In this document: in pieces, positions 46,834 to 59,102 of the stretch
Position numbering within the stretch: the first letter of the stretch is position 1
Layout of the letters: each line of letters opens with the position of its first letter
From: Cordia subcordata
Taxonomy: Eukaryota > Streptophyta > Magnoliopsida > Boraginales > Cordiaceae
NCBI GenBank assembly: GCA_028554755.1
Contig: JAPTOF010000017.1
Span: forward strand, 13,477,501 to 13,541,500
DNA: 64,000 nucleotides
Direction: 5' to 3'
Notes under the pieces: model-generated
The model's database searches: none
What the model was told of the DNA's origin: nothing
Seen by the model: only the letters and a program-made list of their open reading frames with translations
Translations under genes and position numbers: made by a program

Positions 46834-47331
46834 GGGGTATGTGTGTGTATAGGTGTTTTACATTTATTAATTAATTGTAGTTTTAAGTACATAAATACAT
46901 ATTATATACTAAAAATTAAGAAAAAATTTTACTTTCTACTAGTGGTAAGGTTTGAACCCTTAACCGTTTATTCTTTAAAATTGTATTATTTTAATGTATT
47001 TTAGGAATTTTGTTTAGATTTTTTGGGAAAAATTATTTGATTGGTTAGTTTTTTAAAATTTAGTGATTTAATTTGGTTTCCGGGGTTGAGAACACGTCTT
47101 AAATTCGGGTTCGGAACATTTTTTGTTAAAATTTTTTTATTTTAATTTTAATTTTTTTAACCGGGTTTGGGACGTTTCGAGTACCTGTAAGTTTGGGATG
47201 TTTTGAAAATGGGATTTCCATTTAATTTTTATCCAGGTTTGGGATAGAAATGGGAATTGAGATGCTATCCAAGTAGCGGGTTTGAGAATCCTTGATGGGC
47301 AAGGTACCCGTCCCGTTGCCATCCCTACAAG
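46575..47331. mobile_element. Possible hAT-type non-autonomous element
   Basis: The right end CCGTTGCCATCCCTA reads TAGGGATGGCAACGG on the minus strand, a terminus common in plant hAT elements. The left end ATGGCAATGGGATGA at 46577 is a weaker inverted match. The interior repeats degenerate versions of 'GGGTACCCG', 'CCGGGTTTGGGACG' and 'CCCGTCCCGTTG', plus a (TA)n(TG)n tract at 46755-46830. No transposase. The eight-base target duplication was not resolved. Confidence 0.4.
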
Positions 47332-47367
47332 TAACAAAAAGAAATATCTAAGCTCTAGATACTAGTT

Positions 47368-47725
47368 TGTTGGGGAAAAATAAGCAAACACGAAGAATAC
47401 GAGAAAAAACGGCCTAAGAGAATTACGTGGTTCAGCCTTAAAACCTATGTCCACAGGCAACAGAGAACAATCCACTATTGATCAACGAATATTACAAGGC
47501 TCACCCTCTGGTTTGTCTCATCACACATAATATAATATCCTAACCCCTATTTATAGTATACAGGTATTCTAATCAGTGTACTACAAGTTAAAAGAAACAA
47601 TATACTAAAAGGAGAATGAAACATAATAATTATGTGTTGTTATAATAACAAGCAAAATAAGGTAATTAACTAATAAGGTAATTTCTTGTTGCCCAAGAAT
47701 ATAGGCCACAGTCAACAAGAGTCTT
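47368..47725 (-). mobile_element. LTR remnant
   Basis: AATTACGTGGTTCAGCCTTA and CCTATGTCCACAGGCAAC are words typical of plant copia LTRs read in antisense, followed by a TATA-like ATTTATAGTATA (minus-strand sense ATAAATAGGGG). It starts TGTTGGGG at 47368. The other end is not fixed. It may be a solo LTR or belong to the decayed copia at 41880-45760. Confidence 0.45.
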
Positions 47726-49344
47726 ACTTCCACGTCAAGTATTCGTTTATGGATATATAGCATTTCTATGAGTTACAAAGAAAAGCAAATTGAAAGTTTT
47801 GATAATTGACAAAAATGGTGTTGTAACTAACAAAAATAAAAATTTAGTTTTCAAAGAAATTTTGCAAAAATTTCATTAAGCAAACTAATATTATTGTTGG
47901 ATTTTATTTTAAGTTATGTCCATCATATGATATATTAGCTATTAGTTGCTTGTTAATTTTCAATCCACAATTTCTATCATAAACTCTAGAAATAAATATC
48001 TTACGTAAAAATTACGATGATCTTGTGCATTGCACAGGTACTACACTAGTATACATACGTATATATATATGTGTGTGTGTATGCGTGTGTGTATGTATGC
48101 TAGTGTATATGTATATATCTCCAACCATAAGTTTTTTGGTAATCCTTTTTTGTTTTCACCTCTCGATTTCTACTCATAAAATTATTAGGGTCATGTGCTT
48201 TTCGTGCATTATATATATTACCATTGTTGGTTCTTTGGAACTCTCACACTTCTTATCTTACTCTAATTTTAGCTCTTTTTTGTTTGGGGGAGGAGGCAAC
48301 TAAATTACTTTTCTTCTTTCGAATTTCTCATAGCTAAACAAAATTATATGAGGAAACACCATCATTGGTTACAAACAATTTGGGGATTGGTTTATTTTGC
48401 TTTAAAATAACATCAAGTGAAAGCAAGTTGGTTATTAATTTTACTTGAAAAAATGACTACTTATGTGCAAATAATCAAACTAAACCAACAGAAGTATGAG
48501 CTCGTTTGATTTGGTTTCAATTTTTCCTTTAACAAGCTTTATCAAAAGAATTGTTAAAGAAACAAAAATTTTACTAAAAACTCAATGAAAAAATCAACTA
48601 CAGACCTATTTTAATTCGCATTCATATCACAAGTCTAGCCAACATATACACAAAACAAAACATAACCAGTATATTAGCACGAGGGAATTCACCGGAGTTA
48701 ACTATATGGCATGGCAATTTGTGAGTAGATCAACCAGGCCCAAGATGTTTTTTGAGATAAGAGAAATTCAGCTGGCGAATCCCGACTACCAACAAGCGTC
48801 CAATATACTCTTCACCAGGTAGGCCCGAGATGTTAAACACAAGGTAAGTTTGGACACTTAATTCCAAGCACAAATTAAAATCGAACCTGTATTCTGAGTT
48901 ATGTTTGATTACAGTTTTACCGTGAGGCTCTCAATCCAAAATTAAAAGTAAATGTATGGAAGTTTGGGTTGTGTGCCTCTTAAGAATAAGATTTGGTTAC
49001 CAACCGACCCCTAACAATGATGATGTACGTACAAAGGCTAGTCCATAAACTGGGCTAGGCCTAGGTCCATATTCAAGCCCAACCTCTAGTTTATATTTTT
49101 ATCTGTTGAGATTTTGAATAAGACAATTTCCTTTTTTTTTCTATTTTGGTAAATCTGTTACCCTCATGGAATTGAGCCCTGATCCTCATGCATGTGAAGA
49201 GATAGTTTCAATTATTCAAACTGTCCCTTGATCATTCCCCTCATTTTCATATTCAAAAAATAATAAGAATGAGAGGTATTATATTCCTTTTAACTTTTAT
49301 CATCCAGACCATATTCTCCCCCCTACAATACACAACAGAGTTTA

Positions 49345-49634
49345 ATGACCAGGACGGATTGGGCTGGTTGCTCTACGCCTAAAACACAATAGTATCAACT
49401 TTCAAACTATGAACGAGATAAGAGGAAAAGTATCCATGTAAGAAATACGAATCTTTGAGATATGATAGTTAACATATGAATCTTTTTTAATGACAAGGAC
49501 GGATTGGGCTGGTTGTTCTACGCCTAAAACACAATAGTATCAACTTCCAAACTATGAACGAGATGAGAGGAAAAGTATCCATGTAAGAAACACGAATCTT
49601 TGAGATATGATAGTTGACATATAAATCTTTTTTA
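49345..49634. repeat. 145-bp tandem duplication in unit B
   Basis: AGGACGGATTGGGCTGGTTG occurs at 49351 and 49496, and all following text repeats with few differences. Unit C has a single copy at 52945. Confidence 0.9.
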
Positions 49635-49711
49635 CACGCAAGTGAAATAGGATAAACTATGATGAAGCTTTTAGTAAGAGCTAACCAAGAGAATATAAGA
49701 GAATACCAAGG

Positions 49712-50060
49712 GACAAATAGTGTTTTTGGAATGATCTTATTTTAAAATACTTAGTGTGTTTAGAATGATTTTATTTTAAAATACTTATCTTATTGAAATT
49801 TAGAGGTAAAATACTTATCCTATTGAAATTTAGGAATATCTTATAAGATTTAAGATATCTCATCACATGCACTATGTATTCTATAGTTTTAAAAAAAATA
49901 AAATAGAATGAATTACTTATTTTTTTATAAGATAAAAAATAAAATTTTATTTTGAATTTTTATTTTTATAAAATGCATGATAAGATTTCTTAAATGTTAT
50001 AAGACGTGCTTTCATTTCAATAAGATAAACATTTTATAATAAAACTATAACAAAAAAAAG
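49712..50060. mobile_element. MITE-like insertion, related to 59103-59366
   Basis: TAGTGTTTTTGGAATGATCT...ATTTTAAAATACTT resembles the reverse complement of the right end of 59103-59366 (CCAATAGTGTATTTGG...TCTTATTTTAAGATACTT). It interrupts the AAGGGAC...ACCAGGAGAC text continuous in unit C (53160-53190). Ends are imprecise. Confidence 0.4.
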
Positions 50061-50599
50061 CATAAGTAAAACCAAGAGATAAAAGGAGGCATATCAATAG
50101 GCCAAGCAACTTTGCTACCATTATTAACTCCATGATTTTTATGTCTTTTGGCAGGAACTTTTGTTAATTACTGTTTTCTCGTAATGAGTTGGGACACTCA
50201 AACCTCAAGCTCCAATATATAAACTTGTGATTAAGTTAACTAATATGAAATACATTTTTTTTTCCTGTTTTCTTGCACACTACCGATTCATATTACTAGG
50301 GGAATGGTAAAACATAATAAAACTTGAGAGCATCCTCAACTTATGACATGTAGCACCTGAGGTAAACTTGCAAATATGCGCCCAATTCTACAGATTTAAA
50401 CCATAAGTTCAAGCGCATTGAAGTAATGCAAGCATATCAACTTAGCCAACGACTAAACATGCCTAGCTAGGCTCATTTGACTTATATACAGAAGAGTCCG
50501 ACAAGCATTAGCTAATAACTAAACCGAGTTCAATTCATAGATCTAAAAACAGATAATCCAACCAGGAAAACCAAACTGTTAGTCAGATTTACTCCATTA

Positions 50600-50634
50600 C
50601 TGCATCTGGATCAGAATTGATACCTGCAAATAAC
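50600..50634 (-). pseudogene. Orphan copy of the protease terminal exon, unit B
   Basis: The minus strand reads a 3' splice-site-like TTATTTGCAG, then INSDPDAVME and TAA. It corresponds to 9424-9458. No protease catalytic exons occur in this unit. Confidence 0.6.
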
Positions 50635-52719
50635 AACAGAATGATTGCATAACTCAACTACACAATCAGCCGAGGAATTGCTTCATACGAGAATCTGACC
50701 TAACACATAACTTCACAAAAATAACAATGATAAAGTCACCAAAGATGCCAACACTTCACTCAGAAAATGTTTCATAGTAGCTATGGCAAGAAGGAAAGGA
50801 AGCTATAATTATCTCAAGACCTCATTTTTCAATTCTCATTTATTAACACACATCAGCTATCTTCTCATATTGCAACACTCGTCCACACAATCTGTCTCCA
50901 ACATAATCGTTTAATAATTTAAGGCATCGTTCCTTATCCAGTAATCTTTCCTATGGTTTACATGCAAAGAAAAGACACAGAATCCTGAGCTCGCAATGAC
51001 ACTAGTTGCGCAGAAATGGTTAGCGGAGCTATAAAGGGTGAGGAGTGCAATTCTGTGGTAGCAGTTACACTGAGGATATAGATTCAACTAAAATGGCCTT
51101 TCAAACTAGCCCGAGAAATCAAGCAGTAAATGCTAACTTAGAAAGACATCATAAATGGATAACAACTGCCAACACAATTTAAGGATCTTCTAGTTTTGCA
51201 TTCACAATTTGGCATTTAGAATTCAACTCTTATCAATAGCAGCATCTTAGTAATTGTATATCACCAGTACAACGTGAATGTGATCACGGCAATTGGAAGA
51301 GAACCAATTATGGTCCTCAAGGAAATAGAATATAAGCCTTTTATTTGCATATTAAATACTTAAGCCTATTATGTTAATCACCAATTTGCAACACTATTTA
51401 GAATGCTAAATATCAAATATAAGTTCAAAATTGGCACGTTTATTCATATTGTCATTCCTAAAATATACCTAACATGACATAATTATTACTAAGCCATTCT
51501 ATTTTCTAATTTCACCCCATTTCTTTCCAAATTTATTTCATCATAACAATTGTCACTCCTTTATTTATCCCCAATTTATAAAATGTTGGATTTTGCCCCC
51601 ATATTAATGTCTCATGTTATGTGTCAGAATATGGTAAATCATATTAAACTTGAGCACATTATCAAAAAACATACGTGTTTGTGTATGTGTACTAGTGTAT
51701 ATGTATATGTATCTCCAACCATAAGTTTTTTGCTAATCCTTTTTTCGTTTTCACCTCTCAATTTCGACTCATAATATTATTAGGGTCATGCGTTTTTTGT
51801 GCGTTATATAGATTACCGTAGTTGGTTCTTTGGAATGCTTACACTTCTTGTCTTACTCTATTTTTAGCTCTTTTTTTGTTTGGGGGAGGGGGTAACTACA
51901 TTATTTTTCTTCTTTGGAACTTCTCATAGCTAAACAAAATTTTTTGAAGAAACACCATAATTGTTTACAAACAATTTGGTGATTGGTTTATTTTGCTTTA
52001 AACTAATATGAAGTTAAAGCAACTTAGTTATTAATTTTATTTAAAAAATGACTAATTATGTGCAGATAATCAAACTAAACCAACAGAAGTATTAGCTCGT
52101 TTGATTTGGTTTCAATTTTTCCTTTTAACAAGCTTTATTAAAAGAATTATTAAAGAAGCAAAAATTTTACTAAAAGCTCAATGGAAAAATCACCTGCAGA
52201 CCTATTATGATTCACATTCATATCACAAGTCTAGGCAACATATACCCAAAACAAAACATAACCAGTATATTAGCACAAGAGAATTCACCGGGGTTAACTA
52301 TATGGCATGGCATTGTAAGTGGGCCCGAGATTTTTTTTTGCAACAAGAAAAATTTAAGTGACGAATTCTGACCACCAACTGACAAAGTTCTAATATACTT
52401 TGCACCAAGTATACCCAAGATGTTAAACACAAGGTAAGTTTGGACACTTAAATTTAAGCACAAATTAAGATCGGACCTGTATCATGAGTTACGTTTGATT
52501 GCAGTCTTACCGTGAGGCTCTCAATCCAAAATTAAAAATAAATTTATGCAAGTTTGGGTTGTGTGCCTCTTAAGGACAAGTTTTGGTTACCAACCAACCC
52601 CTGCCAATGATACACGTAGAAAGGCTAGTCCAGAAATTGGGCTAGGCCTCGGACAACCCCCAGTTTGTATTTTAAGTGTTGAGATTTTGAATAAGATGAT
52701 TTTTTTTTTCTTTTTCGTA

Positions 52720-52800
52720 AATTCGCACCCTCTTGAGATTGAGCCCGGACCTCATGCACATGAAGAGATAATCTTAACCATTCAAACTGTCCCTTGATCT
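52720..52800 (-). mobile_element. tRNA-derived SINE fragment (also 49135-49232)
   Basis: The minus strand reads GACAGTTTGAATGGTTAAGA (A-box-like), then GGTCCGGGCTCAATCTCAAG (B-box-like), in tRNA-like order with a T-rich plus-strand tract (A-tail) at 52700. The homologous site in unit B shows the insertion predates unit duplication. Confidence 0.45.
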
Positions 52801-53710
52801 CAATTTTTAATAAGATGATTATTTGATTTTTCCCCCCTCATTTTCATATTCAAAAGTAATAAGAGTGAGAGGTATTATATACCTTTTAACTTTTATCATC
52901 CAAATCATATTCTCCACGCTACAACACGCAATAGAGTTTAATGACCAGGACGGATTGAGATGGTTGCTCTGCGCCTAAAACACACTAGTATCAACTTTCG
53001 GACCATGAACGAGATGAGACAAAAAGTACAGTTGTGAAAACATACGAATCTTTGGTATGTGATAGTTAACATATGAATCTTTTTGTCACGTAAGTGAAAT
53101 AGCATGAACTATGATGAAGTTTTTAGTAAGAGCGAGCCAAGAGAATATGAGACATCACAAAGGGACTAAGTAAAACCAGGAGACAAATGCAGGCATATCG
53201 ATAGGCCAAGCAACTTTGCGACCATTATTAACTCCATGATTTATCCGTCTTTTGGCATGAACGTTTGCTAATTACTGTTTTCTCGTTATGAATTGAGACA
53301 CACAAACCATAAGCTCCAATATATATACTTGTGATTAACTAATATGAATTTTTTTTTCCCCCCTCTATTGTTGCAAACTACTGATCCACATTACTTGGGG
53401 AATGGTAAAACATAATAGAACTTGAAAGCATTGTCAACTTATGACATGTAGCACCTTAGGTAAACTTGCAAATATGCGCCCAGTACTACAATTTAAACCA
53501 TAAGTTTAAGCTCATTGAAGTAATGCAAGCATATCAAGTCAGCCAACTACAAAACGTGCCTAGCTAGGCTCATTTGACTTATAAACAGAAGAGTCTGACA
53601 AGCATTAGCTAATAACTAAACCAAGTTCAGTTCATAGATCTAAAAACAGATAATGCAACCAGGAAAACCAAACTGTTAGTCAGATTTACTCCATCACTGC
53701 ACCTGGATCA

Positions 53711-53745
53711 GAATTGATACCTGCAAATAACAAGAGAATGATTTA
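53711..53745 (-). pseudogene. Orphan copy of the protease terminal exon, unit C
   Basis: The minus strand reads TTATTTGCAG, then INSDPGAVME and TAA. It lies about 0.87 kb downstream of the cystatin-like stop codon on the same strand. A donor-like AAATAG|GTATGT directly follows that stop (54613), so it could be spliced as a 3' UTR exon. Confidence 0.5.
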
Positions 53746-54618
53746 GCTTGAAACATGTTTTCAAAATGCGTGCTTGCATAACTCAGCTACACAATCAGCC
53801 AAGGATTGCTTCATTCGGGAATCTGACCTAACACATAATGTCACAAAAATAACAATGATAAAGTCGCCAAAGAGGCCAACACTTTACTCGGAAAATGTTT
53901 CATAGTGGCTATAGTAAGAAGGAAAGGAAGCTATAATAATCTCAAGAACTCATTTTTTCAATTCTCATTTATTAACACACATCAGCTATCTTCTCATATT
54001 GCAACACTCGTCCACACAATCTGTCTCCAACACAATGGTTTAATTTCTTAAGGCATCGTTCCTTACCTAGTAATCTTTCCTTTGGTATTATATGCAAAGA
54101 AAAGACAGAGAATTCTGAGCTCGCAATGCCACTAGTTGCGAAGAAATGGTTAGCGGAGCTATAAAGGGTAAGCGGTGCAATTCTGTGGTAGCAGTTACAC
54201 TGAGGATGCAGATTCAAATAAAATGAACTTTCAAACTAGCCCGAGAAATCAAGAACTAAATGCTAACTTAGAAAGACATCATAAATGGATAACAACTGCC
54301 AACACAACTTGAGGATCTTCTAGTTTTGCATTCACAATTTGGCATTTAGAATTCAACTCTTATCAATAGCAGCATCTTAGTAACTGTATATCACCAGAAC
54401 AATGAGCCACAGCATTTGGAAGAGAACCAATTATGACCCTCAAGGTAATAGAATATAAGCCTTTTATTTGCATACCAAATACTTAAGCCAATTGGGAAAC
54501 AGGTCAACAGAGCCAGGTAAGCAAAGAATGCTTGGAATCTGAAATAAGGCAGATACATAAAGAAAAATAATAATAATAATAATAAGCATGGATATGAGAG
54601 ACCAAAACATACCTATTT

Positions 54619-55681
54619 TTAAGGTTTAGGTCGGCATAAGAACACCAAGATCTCTGATTCATCAAAACTTTCCCAAGCTTCAGCCTGAAAGATTTCCAGA
54701 GGGCTATCATCACCATGATCACTAGAATCACCAGCTGTTTTGAGGTTCTCATTACTAGAATCACCAGCTGCTTTGAGGTTCTCATCACTAGAATCACCGG
54801 CTGCTTTGAGGTTCTCATCACTAGAATCACCAGAATCACCGGCTGCTTTGAGGTTCTTCACTCGGAAAGTAACATAGTAATCGTAACCTCCAGACAAACG
54901 CGCATTTACTTTCACCAGAGAGTCGAACTGATATGCCTCTTGCTGGCATAATACCAAAAATAAGAAAACAACAGCAAAGAAATGAAAAACGGAAGCAAAT
55001 AATATTTTTATATGAGAAAAGAAGGGGGTTGTTCGTGTGCATATCTTACAGTTTTGGAATTATAGTCTTTGATAGCCGCTTTAGCGAGCCTAACAGCAAC
55101 TTCATATTGAGACTTGTCGGGATTTTTGAGGGGAATAATGGAGCCACACATCAATTCAGCACAATAGCCCGGAAAGTCCTCAATGTCAAATCCCTAAAGC
55201 CATATTTTGTTTTTTAAGGCATCAAAAAGAAATATAATAAGATTTAACTATTACGGTTTTCAAATTAGAAGAAAAAAAAAAAGGGGGAATAACCCTCCTC
55301 CTTTATGTGTACCTCACTTTCTGCAACTTGTTTGCAGTAATTGGCCCAGACTTGAGGATCTGCCTTTGGCAACTCGTCGTACACGTCGCGGCCGTACTCG
55401 ATGACCTTGTCCTCGTGATCGTCGTCGTCCTCCTCCTCCTCCTCCTCCTCCTCGTCGTCGTCGTAGTCGTCGTCGTCCTCCTCCTCCTCCTCCTCACGTT
55501 TCCACTTCGGATCGCTATGATCAGCAGCCATCAAAGCCTCTCCATGTTCTTCCTTACCGTGCTGTTCACGTTTGTGGAGCAGCAGCAGCAGAGCATTTTC
55601 TTCACTTTCTCCATCGCCGTCTTCACGTTTCCTCTTAGGAGTTTTAGGTAGCGTAGCTTGCTGATGATGGCGATCAGCCAT
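54619..55681 (-). CDS. Cystatin-like protein, intact copy (three exons)
   Basis: Exons 55313-55681, 55050-55193 and 54619-54942 join at phase-0 GT-AG sites (donors GAG|GTACAC and ACT|GTAAGA) to give 278 aa. Residues 1-20 are polar and basic (TPKRKRE). About 65-95 is a long Glu/Asp run. The cystatin-like domain follows: DELPKADPQVWANYCKQVAE, GFDIEDFPGYCAELMCGSI, the helix RLAKAAIKDYNSKT (LARFAV position of phytocystatins), then SLVKVNARLSGGYDYYVTFR. ARLSGG stands where cystatins have QxVxG, so inhibition of papain-like proteases is uncertain. Four 11-aa NLKAAGDSSDE repeats precede the closing PLEIFQAEAW...LCRPKP. An upstream in-frame ATG at 55723 would add 14 aa. The acidic run and basic start could favour the nucleus (inference). 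It lies tandemly with decayed relatives and about 45 kb from a papain-like gene. Confidence 0.75.
54722..54862. repeat. 33-bp in-frame tandem repeats in cystatin exon 3
   Basis: Units start at 54722, 54755, 54788 and 54821 (CTAGAATCACC.GCTG.TTTG); the last carries a 9-bp insertion. Each encodes 11 residues (NLKAAGDSSDE), so copy number can change without a frameshift. Copy A has only a short GDSNGDSDGD tract at this place. Confidence 0.9.
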
Positions 55682-55785
55682 TTTTCGCGCCGTAATTTGT
55701 TGATATTCCTCCTCCGCTTTCACCTCTCGATTTCGATTTGTGGCAAATTAGGGTTATGCGCGCCTTTTATGCCTGTGTCGGTGTG

Positions 55786-55786
<1 letters not shown>

Positions 55787-55821
<35 letters not shown>
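55787..55821. repeat. (TA)n tract upstream of the cystatin-like gene
   Basis: About seventeen TA units, 65-140 bp upstream of the possible start codons on the minus strand. Might serve as a TATA region; units B and C carry TG/TA-rich tracts at the corresponding places (48060, 51675). Confidence 0.6.
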
Positions 55822-55823
<2 letters not shown>

Positions 55824-56159
55824 TGTGCGTGTGTAGGCTATTCCGTCGTGGGCTCAACACAGGCCCCGTCTCGGTTGTCTTTAAAGATAAAATTAGAACC
55901 TTAAAGCACATACACTGCACACTAGATTGGGGGTGCAAGCGAATAATTTTTTTTTATATATATTTTTAATATTACGTCTTTAAAACTTGTTTGTGAAAAT
56001 ATACCGTGTTTCTGAAAATAATCGATTTGCGCTCCACGTTAGCAAAGCCCACAAAGTTTGAAAGTAACTTATCAACAAAGTGCTGGATAAACCAATCAGC
56101 GGTCCACGTGATCACATGGTTTATGAATTTTTTGGAAATTATACTAAAAGAAGATCCAT

Positions 56160-56430
56160 GCGGAACACGGGCTTAGAGATGACTAGCAGAGAGATAAGAG
56201 CCCTAGAGGAGTTACAGCCGTTAGCATAGGGGCCTTTACCCTGTTGGCCCATGAATGGCCCCGTCCTTCTAGTGGTCAACACATTGGAACCCTCTCCTTG
56301 AGAGTTGACCCCGCAAACCGCAAATCAGGGAACTTCGCAAGCCACGAATCGGGAATTCACCCCTGATAAGGATGACATTTGCAATTACGTATCAGGCGAA
56401 GCCATCGCAGTGGGCAGGCGTGAAGGTTAA
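56160..56430. other. Unclassified GC-richer block
   Basis: Noticeably less AT-rich than its surroundings. It contains CCTGTTGGCCCATGAATGGC and CCGCAAACCGCAAATCAGGG. No coding frame or known family is recognised. It could be part of an unrecognised repeat. Confidence 0.4.
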
Positions 56431-56912
56431 ATGGCGTTTGGTTCGACCCTTTTTTTTTTTTTTTTTTTTTATCGAACCTACTTAAAGTCAAATTTAAATT
56501 AATGAAAATATTTATTTTATTTTTTTTAAAAAAAAATTTTTAAGTAATTTTAAGCAAAAAGTAAAAAACTTCTCAATCCTAACTTTTACTTTTTATGACT
56601 TTAAATACTTTAAAAAAATAAATTTGACCAAATTATTTCCTAATCTTATTTTTATCTTTTTTATCTTTGTTACTAAAATATCTTTACTCTTTTATGTTAT
56701 ACTTACCATTTGAAATTCTATTATCATGTCTTTGATAGTTATTTTGACAATATAAGTTATTTTTATCCTACTTTAACCAAACATATAAGTACTTACTTTT
56801 ATAATTACAACTTTTGTTCAAATACGTTAGCTTAAATATTAAAAAAAAAAACGCTTAAAATCAAAGGTACTTTTAACTAACTTTTCAAAAAACCAATTCA
56901 AACACCCCTATA
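56431..56912. mobile_element. MITE, about 480 bp
   Basis: The left ATGGCGTTTGGTTCGACC and the right AATTCAAACACCCCTATAG (reverse complement CTATAGGGGTGTTTGAATT) are imperfect inverted ends. The interior is AT-rich with poly-T at the left arm and A-rich text at the right. Confidence 0.5.
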
Positions 56913-57009
56913 GAGTGTGAGGACCAAGGACTTATGGACAATGATGGAGATATTATAACACCAGACCCAAACCAATGAAGGGACACACAGAAGCATACCT
57001 ATTCACTCA

Positions 57010-57818
57010 AGGAATTGGGGCCTTTGAATTTCTTTGTTGGAGTTGAGGTTACCAGGATTACTGAGGATTATTTTTGATTACTAAGAAAATACATCCGTGA
57101 TCTGCTTCATAAAATCAAGTTGGAAGATGCCAATACAGTGAGCACACTGCTAGCCACTACAACTGTTATGAAATTAAATGATGGGGCACCAAATACAGAT
57201 GCTACGCGATATAGACAAGTAATTGGGGCAATACAATACTTAGAATTATGGAATTCATATTCGGTGCTAATTAACAATTAAACTCCATGCTTTTTCAAAT
57301 ATAGACTAGGCTGGTAATAAAGATCATGAAATTTCAAACTCAGCATTTGTTCTCTTTCTGGGATTAAATCCTATCGGTTGATCCTCCAAAATCAAAACGC
57401 AAAGGACACTGACAAGGTCCTTAACGAAAGCCGAATATAGACCAGTCGCATCTACTGTTGCCGAGGTGAATTAGGTACAAAATTTGTTGCAGGAATTTGA
57501 TGTCTCTATTCCTTCGGTACCTACCATTTTTTTGACAATGTGGGAACAACTTATGCATGCGCGAATCCAGTGTTTCACTCACGAATGAAGCATATTGCAG
57601 TGGATTTTCATTTTGTTAGTCAGTAGGTGGCCAGCAATAAAGTTCGTGTTTCTCATGTCCATTCAACTGATCAATTGGTCGACTCGTTAACTAAGCCACT
57701 TTCATGTCAAAAGTTTGTGCAGCAATGTTCCAAGATAGGCTTGTTTCAACTTCCACCTATCTTGAGGGGGCATAATACAGAGTCAACTGCTGCATATGCA
57801 AGCAGGAAAACCACCTGA
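57010..57818 (+). pseudogene. Ty1/copia RT and RNase H fragments
   Basis: Plus-strand text, in several frames, has YIRDLLHKIKLEDANTVSTL (57085-57145), ATRYRQVIGAIQYL (57205-57245) and, at 57627-57818, ASNKVRVSHVHSTDQLVDSL followed by TKPLS and ILRGH. These are the RT end and RNase H end of copia elements of the RE1-like type. Most of RNase H is deleted between 57245 and 57500. Confidence 0.8.
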
Positions 57819-58020
57819 CCTGTTCTATAACAACTCCACCATCATTGCAGCTTATAAGATATTTTTCTGTTGTAACAGTAAAAATTAGATAGGGAACCTA
57901 TCGTAACTTATTTTCAAAAGCTCCTAAACTAGTGCATCTTCTCTGTATTTAAGCTACAAGCTTGTAACTGAAGGGTACAACTTTTCTGCTGGAATTCTCA
58001 TTGTCATAGAAACATGTTTC
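57819..58020 (+). mobile_element. 3' LTR part of the copia element
   Basis: Directly follows the RNase H end. It holds a promoter-like TCTGTATTTAAGCTACAAGC (57946) and GTAACTGAAGGGTACAAC, as in U3/R of copia LTRs. The sequence changes to cystatin-unit text at about 58025, so it is truncated or inserted at that unit's end. Confidence 0.55.
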
Positions 58021-59102
58021 CGTGAGATCCATGTTTGCATAACTCAACAACTACCCAATCTTCCCAAGAATTGCCTCTCATGGGATGTGTTACAAAACTA
58101 TTAATGATGAAGTTTCCAAAAAGGCCATACTTCACTTCGGAAATGTTTCATTGCGGCCATTACAGGCAGCACAATTTCTTCCAAGTAATCTTCCAACTTG
58201 TTTTTGCTACTGGAAACAACCTTGGTCAAACAGCATAAGTGTGTGCCATTCTTTATTTTGGCTGTTGTCCAATTTGCCAGCCAATTTATCTTCTGAACTC
58301 TGCATCTCTACTCATCTTTCTACTTTAGTGCTTTGTGCTTTTTCATCAGAACAGAGCAACAATTATCAACCAATTGCAGTCAGAAAGGGGCAGAGATTAA
58401 AAAGCAACAGGCACCGCTACCAATAACAAGGAAAAGGAAGCTATAATAATCTCCAGACCTCATTTTTCAATTCCCATTTTTTAACACATCACCTATCTTT
58501 TCATATTGCAAGACTTAATGACACAATATATGTCTCTAATGGTTTAATATCTTACAGCGTTTATAATCTTTTCTTTGGCATTTATACAAAGAGAAGACAC
58601 AAAAGACTGAGCTCCCAATGCTACCGGTTGAGAAGAAATGGTTGGCCGAGCTAAAGGATCCGGGGTGAAACTCTATGGTAGCAGCTGCACTGAAGATGCA
58701 AATTCAAAAAGAATGACCCTTTCAAACTAGCCTGAGAAATCAGGCAGTAAATGTTAACTTAGAAAGACATCGTAAAAGGATAAGAACTGCTAACGCGACT
58801 TAAGGCTTTTCTAGTTCAGCAATCACAATTTGACATTTTAGAAGTCAACTCTATCAATAGCAACATAGTAATTGTCTATCATCAGTACAATGCGGTCATA
58901 GCATTTGGAAGAGAACTAATTTCGACCCCAAGGAGATAGAATATAAGCCTTTTACTTGCATATTAAATACCAAAGCTTTTCCTTTACCTCCAGAATTGGC
59001 GAGTCCTGAGTTACAGAAAGGTAGAAAATCCAATGTCAGCTAATAGGAGGAATGAAGCCTAATATGAAACTATAAGCAAACAAGAAACAAGATATCATTT
59101 AT

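Larger units (their letters stand above)
48050..51480 (-). repeat. Cystatin unit B (cystatin exons deleted)
   Basis: Colinear with 51660-54480 in the same orientation: promoter-like part with 'CTCCAACCATAAGTTTTTTG' (48120 and 51712), an X block (48480-48970 and 52090-52570), a GGACGGATTG block (49340 and 52950), block Z (49660-50650) and the 3' flank (50650-51480). The cystatin-like exons present between 54619 and 55681 in unit C have no counterpart here. A 145-bp tandem duplication (49345-49634) and a MITE-like insertion (49712-50060) are private to this unit. Confidence 0.85.
51660..55850 (-). repeat. Cystatin unit C (complete)
   Basis: The best preserved unit, colinear with unit B and inverted with respect to unit A. 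It contains the intact cystatin-like gene at its right end and a SINE-like tract at 52720-52800. Confidence 0.85.

Noticed and set aside
41880..47725. Pairing the copia coding region with the LTR at 47368-47725 as one full element
   Set aside because: No second LTR copy near 41300-41880 and a hAT-like element lies between; the link is unproven.
55307..55651. Plus-strand open frame of 114 codons rich in Val/Leu
   Set aside because: It is the antisense of cystatin-like exon 1; the Val/Leu run mirrors the Asp/Glu codons of the real gene.
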